Shown piece by piece: positions 1-9,494 of a stretch of 31,634 nt of DNA. The stretch comes from CAZAKZ01 sp964485695 (GTDB lineage: Bacteria; Planctomycetota; JAFGQW01). The stretch's first letter is position 1; each line of letters starts with the position of its first letter. The notes beneath the pieces were generated by a model, which had not been told where the DNA came from, ran no database searches, and worked only from the letters and a program-made list of their open reading frames with translations. A program made the position numbers and the translations under genes. Location of the stretch: NCBI GenBank assembly GCA_964485695.1, contig CAZAKZ010000062.1, positions 1 through 31,634 on the forward strand. The letters run 5' to 3'.

Positions 1-19
1 CTGCAGAGGTGCGTGAGTA

Positions 20-417
20 CGGCTTGAGTCAGTTATTTATTTACATTACCTTAGCCTGGTCGTGCTCACGTTCGCCCAGGGATTGATCAACAATCCATCC
101 AATACCCTGCCCACGAGTAGAATTAGCGCCTGGCCGTTCGATGAATACACAGGGTGGCGGTTCCAGTTCATCGTCAACGACAGCGTTTTGCCCAACGACC
201 CCATCAAGATCAAGGATATCGCGTTCGCCAGACGGCAACCATGTCCTGGGGGGCCAATCAGTTGCTGGCCCGCATGGGCTACACTACCGGATATAGTACA
301 TTGTCTTACTCGCTATCGAGAGGCAGAACGGTAGAGTATTGCAGGCGGTCGAGTTACGAGGCGGCAGCCGGATTACTGCTGGCTTCGAGAAGCCGGATTC
401 CGGAAAAATCCCGGTAG
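20..417 (+). pseudogene. Decayed paralogue of the secreted protein at 503-1483
   Basis: This is a remnant of the same family as the intact gene just downstream. In frame 2 (about 62-230) it encodes a hydrophobic leader, then NNPSNT, an SAWPF motif, WRFQF, LPN and KDIAFA. These align in order with PSNTPS, NAWPF, WRYQI, LPN and QIAFA of the downstream protein. The similarity then moves to frame 1 (about 240-310), where ARMGYTT and STLSYSL align with IRIAHKT and NTLNANF. The frame change after about position 230 shows a frameshift, and the remaining two thirds of the protein is missing. There is no good start codon or ribosome binding site; the first plausible start is GTG at 62. It is most likely a broken tandem duplicate. 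The boundaries are approximate. Confidence 0.6.
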
Positions 418-453
418 AACTCCGCCCCCCTGCCTATTCTCCCGTGGACCAGG

Positions 454-485
454 TCAACCACAACCACCAAATCAACCACAACCAC
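454..485 (+). repeat. 14-bp direct repeat in the leader of the secreted protein gene
   Basis: The sequence TCAACCACAACCAC occurs exactly at 454-467 and again at 472-485, a period of 18 bp. The stretch is almost free of G and is probably unstructured in RNA. It lies just upstream of the ribosome binding site AAGGA (491-495) of the gene starting at 503. It could be a translation-enhancing leader or a paired protein-binding site; the sequence alone does not decide. Confidence 0.7.
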
Positions 486-502
486 TTCAAAAGGAACAGA
501 AA

Positions 503-1483
503 ATGTCCAACCTCACACGCATCCTCATTACCTCGACCCTCGTCAGCCTCATCACTCTTCTTGCCGTTGTCGGCGCGACCACACAGGCATATGTATATGT
601 GCCGAGCAACACCCCATCGACGGGCGGCGCCAACGCCTGGCCGTTCAGCAGCTGGCCCAACTGGCGTTACCAGATCTTGATTCCCGCCTATTCATTGCCG
701 AACGCCACCTTCAAGGTGTCGCAGATCGCTTTCGCGGGCGGGAACACGTCGGTATTCACGTCGCCTGACTTCCAGATTCGCATTGCTCACAAGACGTTGA
801 ACACCCTCAATGCCAACTTCGCCAGCAACTTCGACCACCCGCCGATCGTGTGCTACGACGGTGCCATCAACTACAACATCACCAAGGACACCTGGTCGCC
901 CATCGGCCTGATGAACCAGTTCGCTTACGACGGCGTCCGCAACGTGGTGATCGAGATCCGTTACCGTGGCGGTTCGTCCGGCTTCTCGCTGATCCAGCAT
1001 GGCGGTACGACGCGGGCCTATGTCAATTCTGGCTCCGATCCCTACACCGCGACTTTCGCCACCTCGTTCGGCGGCGGCCCGAAGGTGCGGCTGAACAAGA
1101 TCCTCACCGGCATCGTCTCAACACCCTTCACCGTCGCCACCGGCGGCACCCTGCCGATCGACATTGTCTGCGACCTCATTTCCGGCGGGAAGTACCAGGT
1201 CGTGAACGCCTTCGGCCAGGGTACCTTACCGCTGGGTGCCAACCTCCACCTCAACCTCGCGAACGATCCGCTGCTCTGGACCTCGCTGTTCCTCGGCCCG
1301 CCGCTGTTCAACAACTATGCCGGCCCAGTGAGTCAGCGGCAGCCGATAAGGGCCTCTCTGAACGTGCCGGACATCTCGGCCCTCGCCGGCATCGACATCT
1401 ACACAGCTGGCCTGACCTACAACAACCACCATATCCTCGAGGTCACCAACACCTCGGCCACGACCATCGTCAGGAAGCGATGA
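503..1483 (+). CDS. Secreted protein of unknown function with planctomycete-type C-terminal module
   Basis: A 326-residue protein beginning at ATG 503, with AAGGA seven bases upstream. Residues 1-30 form a signal peptide (short basic start, then a long Leu/Val/Ile/Thr stretch ending near AYVYV). The mature protein is rich in Asn, Thr, Gly and aromatic residues with alternating hydrophobic runs, as in beta-sandwich extracellular proteins. The last 80 or so residues carry a pattern (LHLNL, a buried DPLLW, NYAGP, LNVPDI, VTNTS) that recurs in the C-terminus of the unrelated secreted protein at 15836-17014, so I read it as a shared module. No catalytic motif is visible. A decayed paralogue lies upstream and a palindrome follows the stop codon. 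The function is unknown. Confidence 0.8.
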   Translation: MSNLTRILITSTLVSLITLLAVVGATTQAYVYVPSNTPSTGGANAWPFSSWPNWRYQILIPAYSLPNATFKVSQIAFAGGNTSVFTSPDFQIRIAHKTLNTLNANFASNFDHPPIVCYDGAINYNITKDTWSPIGLMNQFAYDGVRNVVIEIRYRGGSSGFSLIQHGGTTRAYVNSGSDPYTATFATSFGGGPKVRLNKILTGIVSTPFTVATGGTLPIDIVCDLISGGKYQVVNAFGQGTLPLGANLHLNLANDPLLWTSLFLGPPLFNNYAGPVSQRQPIRASLNVPDISALAGIDIYTAGLTYNNHHILEVTNTSATTIVRKR

Positions 1484-1501
1484 CATGATTCCGGGATCAT
1501 G
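1484..1501. terminator. 18-bp near-perfect palindrome directly after the stop codon
   Basis: CATGAT (1484-1489) and ATCATG (1496-1501) flank TCCGGG, so the whole 18 bp folds on itself with one T-G mismatch. It begins at the first base after the TGA at 1481-1483. There is no T-tract, so a classical intrinsic terminator is doubtful. It may be an RNA-stabilising 3' hairpin or a binding site for a dimeric protein. Confidence 0.4.
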
Positions 1502-1773
1502 GTCCTCGCGGACCAGCTGATTATCGACCCGGACGGATACACGACGCGACTGGACATCCGCAACCTGGACGCAAACGCGCCAGCGAGTGGATGGCCAGTC
1601 GCGTTATTCGTTCCCGTTGCAACAGGAACTACTTGGATTCTCTGGTGTGAACGCCGGAACTCGGCTCGGGAGGTGCATTGTTTTCGCTTCCTCCCCGTGG
1701 CAGAATGCACACCGCCGCTCGAGGCGTCTTCGGGCGGGTCGCCGGACGAGGCCCCTGTTGAACCGCCCTGGCC
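1502..1773. other. Gap without a supported gene
   Basis: Short open frames exist here. One begins at ATG 1499 and reads about 50 plausible residues (ADQLIIDPDGYTTRL and on) before becoming Pro/Arg/Ser-rich and running out of frame into the next gene. None has a ribosome binding site, a recognisable motif or sustained coding character. It may be a further remnant of a gene, or the leader of the gene at 1774. Confidence 0.4.
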
Positions 1774-2220
1774 GTGGAAACGAAACCCGAAAACAAGAAC
1801 CGGATCCGTCTCCTCCTGCGGGACCGGCCCGTCCAGGTGTCGGCCCTGTGTCTATTCCTCAGCATCCTGATGCTCTACCTCACCCGGGAGTGGGATCCGC
1901 TCCGGCCCTCCGGCGGCGCGGCACAGCCTTCCATCCGGCTCGAGAACCCCGACACAGGGGGCAGTCCGGGCGGGATTCGCTTCCGGTGGTCCCCCGTGCC
2001 CGGGGCCGCGCACTTCCTGCTGGACGTGTTCGATACGGACCTCGAGACCGTGATCCAGAGGGACAGGCTGGAAGGCCAGGAGTACGTTCCGGAATCGGCC
2101 GAGGTGCGGAACCTGAAGGCGGAAGTGGACTACTCGTGGTGGGTCAGGGCCCGGGGCCCGGACGGCCAGTGCCTGGCCGCGAGTCCACGCGGTAAGTTCC
2201 GTCTCTCCGGGAGGGAGTAG
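1774..2220 (+). CDS. Small membrane-anchored protein with a fibronectin-III-like domain
   Basis: A 148-residue protein from GTG 1774; no clear ribosome binding site is seen, so the start is uncertain. Residues 1-19 are basic and cytoplasmic-looking. Residues about 20-37 form one membrane segment. After a linker, residues 50-145 look like a single FnIII/Ig-like fold, with the recurrent pattern RFRWSPVPGAAHFLLDVFD, then L-x-Y-x-WWVRARGPDG. Such domains occur in stress or sigma-factor loci of GC-rich bacteria. It ends two bases before the CHAT-like gene, so the two are probably co-transcribed and may work as a pair at the membrane. No enzymatic role is suggested. Confidence 0.65.
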   Translation: METKPENKNRIRLLLRDRPVQVSALCLFLSILMLYLTREWDPLRPSGGAAQPSIRLENPDTGGSPGGIRFRWSPVPGAAHFLLDVFDTDLETVIQRDRLEGQEYVPESAEVRNLKAEVDYSWWVRARGPDGQCLAASPRGKFRLSGRE

Positions 2221-2222
2221 CC

Positions 2223-3467
2223 GTGCCTGGCAGAGCCGGTCGAATCGCGATCTCCTGCTTCTGGGCGATGCTCTATCTCTCGTCCCTGTCCGGTGCGCAA
2301 CGTCATGCGCCGGAGATCCTCGACCTCCTGGAGCGGCGCGGCAAGGAGTCCCTGGATCCGCCGGAGTACTTCAGGAAGGTGCTCAAAGGCGAGGACGAAG
2401 TCGTGGTGGTCTACCTCGCCGGCCCGGGATCCCTGATGGGCATGGCCGTCACCCGGACCCGGGTCGGCATTGCCGAGATTCCGGGCGAGCTCCACGCCTG
2501 GGACGATCGAGTGCGGCGCTTCACCCTGCTCCTGCAGGAGCGCGGTTTCGGCCGGGATGCGGTGCCGGGGGCCCACGTCCTGTTCCGGGGCCTGATCGAA
2601 CCGCTTCTCGAGAGCGTGGGTCTGGACAAGGCCGCGCGCCTCTGGATTCTCCCCGACGGCCCTCTGGTCCGGCTTCCTTTCAGCGCCCTCGCGACGAAGA
2701 GGGGGCCGGAGGGGACCTGGCTCGGATTCGTCTCGGCCATACAGGTGATTCCTGACCTGGCGACGATGAAACGGGTGGCCGCCCGGAGTGTCCCGGTCGC
2801 AGGCGGTCCGGCGCGCGTCCTGGCCCTGGTCGTGGAGGACTCCGCCACCACCGAGGCGGACCGGGTGGTGAATCACGGGGGGGAAGGCTCTGTGGCAATA
2901 TCGTGGCCGTGTGGGGGAGAGAAGCTGGAGGCGCTCCAGCCCCGGATCCTGCACCTGACCGGATTCGTGAGGCCCGCAGGAGGCGGGATCGAGATCGCGT
3001 CCTCGAGGGGAGGCGGCTTACTCGATCTGGAGGCCGCCGGCGCATCCGACCTGAGGGCCGGGCTGGTGGTGGCGACCCGGATTGCTTCCGGCGTGGAAAA
3101 CCGTGCCCTGGCCGTGAGTCGGCCCTTCCTCGAGGCCGGCGTGGCCGCGGTGCTGGTGACGCACTGGGCCGTGGATGAGAGAATCCTCGGGAAGTTCCTC
3201 GGCCGCTATTATCTCAACCTGGGCCGGGGCCTCGATGCGGCGGGCGCCCTGGTGGAGACGCGCCGGGCGTTTTCCCGGAGTCCGGGCCTCGGCGGCCCGT
3301 CCACCTGGGCGGCCTTCGATGTGACGGGCGACGGCCGCATCCGCCTGCCCCTCCGGAAACCGTTTCGATGGTTCAATTTCTGGTGGTATGCAGCATTGAT
3401 CTCTACCCTGTATCTCGGATACCGTGTTGTCCGTGTTCTATCGAGGGCCTCCCCGGCCCGGGATTGA
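2223..3467 (+). CDS. CHAT-like protein with degenerate catalytic sites (pseudo-peptidase), C-terminal membrane segment
   Basis: A 414-residue protein from GTG 2223, preceded by a strong GGGAGGGAG ribosome binding site. A short N-terminal hydrophobic segment (about 8-24) looks like a signal peptide or anchor. Residues about 110-375 follow the CHAT caspase-like fold: ILPDGPLVRLPFSAL (142-156), a central strand ending RILHLTG (241-247), LVVATRIASG (281-290), then the typical end with AGVAAVLVTHWAVDE, FLGRYYLNL and WAAFDVTGD. In active CHAT proteases the His of H-F-A-T-H-G and the Cys of L-S-A-C-E are essential. Here those positions are Phe248 and Ile287, so peptidase activity is not expected. 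A membrane helix lies near 386-402. It is possibly a scaffold or sensor acting with the preceding gene. Confidence 0.75.
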   Translation: MPGRAGRIAISCFWAMLYLSSLSGAQRHAPEILDLLERRGKESLDPPEYFRKVLKGEDEVVVVYLAGPGSLMGMAVTRTRVGIAEIPGELHAWDDRVRRFTLLLQERGFGRDAVPGAHVLFRGLIEPLLESVGLDKAARLWILPDGPLVRLPFSALATKRGPEGTWLGFVSAIQVIPDLATMKRVAARSVPVAGGPARVLALVVEDSATTEADRVVNHGGEGSVAISWPCGGEKLEALQPRILHLTGFVRPAGGGIEIASSRGGGLLDLEAAGASDLRAGLVVATRIASGVENRALAVSRPFLEAGVAAVLVTHWAVDERILGKFLGRYYLNLGRGLDAAGALVETRRAFSRSPGLGGPSTWAAFDVTGDGRIRLPLRKPFRWFNFWWYAALISTLYLGYRVVRVLSRASPARD

Positions 3468-3503
3468 CTTGGAATCCGGGGTTTTGGCCTTGAGGTGGAA
3501 GGG

Positions 3504-3532
3504 CAAATATCTTAAAAATCCAATAATATTTG
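3504..3532. promoter_or_regulatory. AT-rich inverted repeat upstream of ccoNO
   Basis: CAAATAT (3504-3510) and ATATTTG (3526-3532) form a 7-bp inverted repeat with a 15-bp spacer, inside an AT-rich island that stands out from the GC-rich surroundings. It sits 28 bp before the ccoNO start, where promoter or operator elements are expected. It does not match the FNR/Anr box TTGAT-N4-ATCAA that usually controls cbb3 operons. A regulatory role is inferred from position and symmetry only. Confidence 0.4.
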
Positions 3533-3560
3533 GTTTTTCATCCCGGATGGTGAATGCCCG

Positions 3561-5798
<2,238 letters not shown>

Positions 5799-5807
5799 GA
5801 AACGCGT

Positions 5808-6002
5808 ATGTTCCCTGCGATTGCAGTCCTGGCCGAGAAGGCCGGGGGCCTGTCGGAGGCCGAACAGTGGAGGGGATTTTACAGCCTGGTGGCCCTGGTC
5901 ATTGCACTGCTCGGTTTCGTAGCGGTCCTGATCTACCTGTTCCTCCGCCGCAACAGGGGAATACACGAGCGGGCCAGGCAGATGCCCCTCGATGAGGATT
6001 GA
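5808..6002 (+). CDS. ccoQ: cbb3 oxidase small membrane subunit CcoQ-like
   Basis: A 64-residue protein with an ATG at 5808 preceded by AGGAAA. It has a short N-terminal part, one membrane helix (about 26-47, FYSLVALVIALLGFVAVLIY), then a basic patch FLRRNRGIHERARQ and an acidic end. Size, single helix, basic juxtamembrane segment and position between ccoNO and ccoP fit CcoQ, a non-catalytic subunit that stabilises the oxidase. Sequence similarity in this family is weak, so the call rests mainly on context. Confidence 0.75.
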   Translation: MFPAIAVLAEKAGGLSEAEQWRGFYSLVALVIALLGFVAVLIYLFLRRNRGIHERARQMPLDED

Positions 6003-6043
6003 CCCGGATCATTCATGTCATTCATGGAGCATGGAGAGTCGTC

Positions 6044-6688
6044 ATGACCACTGGCGAGAAGGATATCCTCCTGGATCACAGCTACGACGGAATCGAGGAG
6101 TTCGACAATCCTCTTCCCGGATGGTGGGTGTTCCTCTTCTGGGTGACCATCATCCTCACCTTCTTCTACATACTTTATTACCACTTCGGGGCGGGGAAGA
6201 GCGTCCACGACGAATATGATCTGGAGGCGGCCGCTTTCTTCGAGAAACAGGCCGAACAGTTTGCGGGCGTGGAGGTGAACGAGGTCACCATCTACAAGCT
6301 CATGCAGGACCAGAGGCTCCTTACCGGCATGAAGAAGCGCTTCCAGGGCAAGTGTGCCACCTGCCACAACAAGGAGGGCCAGGGCGACGCCTGTCCGAAT
6401 CTCACCGACGCCTACTGGCTCCACGGCGGCGACCTCATGCAGATCTACAACACCATCCTCAAGGGTGTCCCCCGTACCGAGATGAAGGCGTGGGTGACGG
6501 AGCTGGGTCCAGCCGGCGTTCTCACCATGTCCGCGTTCGTGGGCAGCCTCCGGGGCACCAACGTGCCCAGCAAGCGGAAGATCGAGGGCAAGAAGTACGT
6601 GATCAAGGTGCCCGACCTCACCGAGAAAGAAGAGACGAAAAAGGAAGGCGCTCAAGGCTCCAGTAACGATCCGAAGCAGGGCGAGTGA
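6044..6688 (+). CDS. ccoP: cbb3 oxidase subunit III (CcoP) with a single haem c site
   Basis: A 214-residue protein. The ATG at 6044 is preferred over one at 5999 because GGAGAG lies seven bases upstream and the product then starts with the family-typical acidic DHSYDGIEEFDNPLPGWW. One membrane helix (about 25-45) anchors a periplasmic cytochrome domain with C104-A-T-C-H108 and the family signature PNLTDAYWLHGG. CcoP usually carries two CxxCH sites; only one is present, and the domain is correspondingly shorter. It passes electrons from soluble donors to the CcoO haem. The C-terminus is a Lys/Glu-rich tail. The gene follows ccoQ by 41 bp. Confidence 0.92.
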   Translation: MTTGEKDILLDHSYDGIEEFDNPLPGWWVFLFWVTIILTFFYILYYHFGAGKSVHDEYDLEAAAFFEKQAEQFAGVEVNEVTIYKLMQDQRLLTGMKKRFQGKCATCHNKEGQGDACPNLTDAYWLHGGDLMQIYNTILKGVPRTEMKAWVTELGPAGVLTMSAFVGSLRGTNVPSKRKIEGKKYVIKVPDLTEKEETKKEGAQGSSNDPKQGE

Positions 6689-6762
6689 CTCTCTGTCCTT
6701 TCGGGACTACAATTTCAATCGGTACGAACACACCCCTGGCCGCAGCAGCAAGGTCTTCGAAA

Positions 6763-8172
6763 ATGGCAAGCGTCTTCGCCCCCGAAGCCAATGAGCAGGT
6801 GCTCAGCACTCTGAACCGGGACGGCAGCCGGCGCTGGATCCGACCCAGGCCCTCCCGGGGGCGATTCCATTCCCGGCGTCTCGCCGTGGGTTGGTTCCTG
6901 ATCCTGATCTTCACGGCCATCCCCTACATCAAGGTGGGGGGGAAGCCCCTCATGCTCCTGGATATCGCCGGCCGGAAGTTCACGCTGGTCGGGAAGACCT
7001 TCCTCGCCACCGACACCCTGCTCCTCATGCTCTTCCTGGTGAGCATCCTCATCACCATCTTCCTGCTCACGGCCATCTTCGGCCGGGTGTGGTGCGGCTG
7101 GGCCTGCCCCCAGACGGTCTACATGGAATTACTCTTCCGTCCCCTCGAGCGCCTCATCGAGGGCCGCAGGACGCGACAGCTGAAACTCGACCGCGAGGGG
7201 GGAGACTGGCGTCGCATCGTGAAGAACGTCATTTTCATTCTTCCATCGGTCTACCTCGCCCACACTTTCCTGGCCTACTTCGTCGGCGTCGACCGCCTCG
7301 TCCAGTGGGTGCAGGGATCACCCATCGACCATCCGACCGCGTTTCTGGTCATGGCTTTGACCACCCTCGCCATGGTCGTGGACTTCGGCTACTTCCGGGA
7401 ACAGATCTGCCTCGTCGCCTGCCCGTACGGCCGGTTCCAGTCGGCGCTCCTGGATCGAAAATCCCTCATTGTCGGCTACGACCGCAGACGCGGCGAGCCC
7501 CGCGGCAAATTGAAGAGAGCCGACACGGACCGGGGCGACTGCATCGACTGCAAGATGTGCGTCACCACCTGTCCCACGGGTATCGACATTCGCGACGGCC
7601 TCCAGATGGAGTGCATCAACTGCACCCAGTGCATCGACGCCTGTGACGGCGTCATGGAAAAGGTCGGCAGGCCGGGCGGCTTGATCCGTTACTCTTCCCA
7701 GGAGGAACTCGATGGGGGGCGACGCAGGTTCCTCCGGCCCCGGGTGGTGCTCTACCCCCTGGTGCTGGGGGTGACGCTCACGCTGTTCATCGTGTTGCTG
7801 GTGACCAAGAAGAATGCCGACGTCACCATCTTGCGCGCTGCGGATGCACCGTACACGAAGCTGGGGAGCGGCGAGGTCTCGAACCGTATCCGGGTGAAGG
7901 TCGCCAACCGCGATTCGAAGGAACACAGGTACAGGATCTCCGTGGAAGGGCTGCCGGATGTCCACATCAAGACCGCCCAGAATCCACTCACCGTGCAGCC
8001 GGGGAGGACCGAGGTGGCCGGTCTCTTCGTCATTGCGCCCCCGTCCCTGTTCGTGAAGGGACGCAGGACGATAGAGCTCAAGATTTCCGACGGTGAAGGA
8101 TTTACCGTAACCCGAACCTACCTGCTGCTGGGTCCCTATACCCGGGACGGGACTCGAGGAGAGGCGAGATGA
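6763..8172 (+). CDS. ccoG: cbb3 oxidase assembly ferredoxin-like protein CcoG (FixG/RdxA)
   Basis: 469 residues from ATG 6763. An in-frame GTG at 6685 exists, but the residues it adds are not family-like and overlap ccoP. CcoG is a membrane Fe-S protein; in characterised systems it reduces Cu(II) to Cu(I) for the CuB centre of cbb3 oxidase. Visible features are several membrane segments, C111-GWA-C115-P (WCGWACPQ), LVACPYGRFQ, and two [4Fe-4S] motifs: C260-xx-C263-xx-C266-xxx-C270-P and C284-xx-C287-xx-C290-xxx-C294. After a final membrane helix (about 325-345) comes the periplasmic Ig-like domain of the family. Its stop overlaps the ccoH start (ATGA), indicating coupled translation. Confidence 0.96.
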   Translation: MASVFAPEANEQVLSTLNRDGSRRWIRPRPSRGRFHSRRLAVGWFLILIFTAIPYIKVGGKPLMLLDIAGRKFTLVGKTFLATDTLLLMLFLVSILITIFLLTAIFGRVWCGWACPQTVYMELLFRPLERLIEGRRTRQLKLDREGGDWRRIVKNVIFILPSVYLAHTFLAYFVGVDRLVQWVQGSPIDHPTAFLVMALTTLAMVVDFGYFREQICLVACPYGRFQSALLDRKSLIVGYDRRRGEPRGKLKRADTDRGDCIDCKMCVTTCPTGIDIRDGLQMECINCTQCIDACDGVMEKVGRPGGLIRYSSQEELDGGRRRFLRPRVVLYPLVLGVTLTLFIVLLVTKKNADVTILRAADAPYTKLGSGEVSNRIRVKVANRDSKEHRYRISVEGLPDVHIKTAQNPLTVQPGRTEVAGLFVIAPPSLFVKGRRTIELKISDGEGFTVTRTYLLLGPYTRDGTRGEAR

Positions 8173-8663
8173 AGAAGGGCTGGATCTGGGCCGTCTTCCC
8201 CTTTGCCGTCCTCGGCCTTTCCATGGGATTTCACCTCGTGTTCATAGCCCTGGCCGCATCGGATCCGACCCTGGCCGTGGAAGAGGACTACTACCAGAAG
8301 GGCCTCGACTGGGACAAGCATGTGGCCCAGGTGGAGAGGAACCGGGAGCTCGGGTGGACCCTGGACCTCGCCTTCGACAGGCGCGGTCTGAACGCTGCGG
8401 AAAGGGTGGGCTCGACGGGCGTCGAGGTCCGGCTTGCGGACCGCGGAGGAAAGTCGATCGCGGGGGCCGTGGTCCACCTGGCGACGTTTCATCACGGCCG
8501 GCCGCGGCGGATCCTGGAGGCGACCCTGGATCCGGCCGGACCGGGCGTCTACCGTGTAGCTCTGCCGATGCGGCGTACGGGCATATGGGCGTTTCGCTTT
8601 CGCGTCGAGCGTGGAAGGGATGTCTTCACGAAGGAATTCAGCCGCCATGTCTCCCTTCCGTGA
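8169..8663 (+). CDS. ccoH: cbb3 oxidase assembly protein CcoH (FixH)
   Basis: 164 residues, starting at an ATG that overlaps the ccoG stop by four bases. One N-terminal membrane helix (about 5-30) is followed by the FixH signature EEDYYQKGLDWD (37-48) and a periplasmic beta-rich domain. The FixH family associates with cbb3 subunits during assembly and with the CcoI ATPase. Position between ccoG and ccoI is canonical apart from the extra membrane protein that follows. Confidence 0.93.
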   Translation: MKKGWIWAVFPFAVLGLSMGFHLVFIALAASDPTLAVEEDYYQKGLDWDKHVAQVERNRELGWTLDLAFDRRGLNAAERVGSTGVEVRLADRGGKSIAGAVVHLATFHHGRPRRILEATLDPAGPGVYRVALPMRRTGIWAFRFRVERGRDVFTKEFSRHVSLP

Positions 8664-8705
8664 GTGGATCACGGAGAATGCGGAACCCGAGGAACGAGTC
8701 GACGC

Positions 8706-9494
8706 ATGATCACTCTTCTTACCGTGGTATTCTTCGCCAGCCTGCTGGGCAGCCTGCACTGCGCGGGTATGTGCGGCGGATTCGTGGTCTTCTACTCCGG
8801 ATCGACACCCAGGGGCGCCCGGCGCATCCTGAGCCACACCGCCTATAACGGCGGCCGGTTCTTGACATATGCCCTCCTGGGACTCCTGGCCGGTTTTCTC
8901 GGCGCCGCTCTCGATTTGGCTGGAACCCTGGTCGGCGCCCAGCGCATCGCGGCCGTCCTCGCCGGAATCTTCATCTTTCTCTGGGGGGTCATCGGCCTCC
9001 TCAGGGCACGGGGCGCGGAGATATTCAAGACCCTGCTCCCGGACGGGGTGGAGCGATTCTCGGCCCGCGTGCTCCGGGCTCTCACAGACTGTCCCCCGGT
9101 GCTCCGGGCCCTGATCCTCGGACTGCTCACCACCTTTCTTCCGTGTGGATGGCTCTACTGGTTCGTGATATCGGCGGCAGGTACGGGCAACGCCCTGAAT
9201 GGTCTGATGGTGATGATGGCTTTCTGGGCGGGCACCGTGCCCGTTCTCCTCGGCCTCGGCCTCGGGATTCAGGCCGTGGCCGGGCCGTTCCGGAAGAAGC
9301 TCCCCACCGTGACGGCCGTGGCCCTGCTGGTGGTCGGCCTGGTTCTGGTGTTCGGCCGCATCGACAAGATCGGCATCCAGGTCGGCGGCGAAAGCGCCAA
9401 GCCCGCCACCCTGGAGGAATCCCTCGATCACGTCCGTGGTGTCGAGCACAAAAAAATGCCCTGCTGCAACGGCCATGATAAAGACCGGAAATAG
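8706..9494 (+). CDS. DsbD/TauE-SafE-like six-helix membrane protein of cbb3 loci
   Basis: 262 residues from ATG 8706 (GAGGAA 11 bases upstream); a GTG at 8664 in the same frame is less likely. About six membrane segments carry the paired-Cys signature SLHCAGMCGGF (about 18-28) and a second polar motif with PCGWLYW, typical of the cytochrome c biogenesis transmembrane/sulfite exporter-like family often found in ccoGHIS clusters. A transport or thiol-redox role in copper or haem delivery is plausible but not proven for this subgroup. The C-terminal tail ends in PCCNGHDKDRK, a possible soft-metal ligand set. The gene overlaps the start of ccoI by 20 bp. Confidence 0.85.
   Translation: MITLLTVVFFASLLGSLHCAGMCGGFVVFYSGSTPRGARRILSHTAYNGGRFLTYALLGLLAGFLGAALDLAGTLVGAQRIAAVLAGIFIFLWGVIGLLRARGAEIFKTLLPDGVERFSARVLRALTDCPPVLRALILGLLTTFLPCGWLYWFVISAAGTGNALNGLMVMMAFWAGTVPVLLGLGLGIQAVAGPFRKKLPTVTAVALLVVGLVLVFGRIDKIGIQVGGESAKPATLEESLDHVRGVEHKKMPCCNGHDKDRK

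Noticed and set aside
83..90. TTGATCAA as a possible FNR-like site
   Set aside because: It lacks the four-base spacer, lies inside the decayed gene and is far from the cbb3 operon.
1499..1870. A 123-codon plus-strand open frame
   Set aside because: It has no ribosome binding site, turns into low-complexity sequence and overlaps the better supported gene at 1774 in another frame.
5999..6043. An earlier ATG start for ccoP
   Set aside because: The extra 15 residues are not family-like and the start overlaps ccoQ; ATG 6044 has a proper ribosome binding site.
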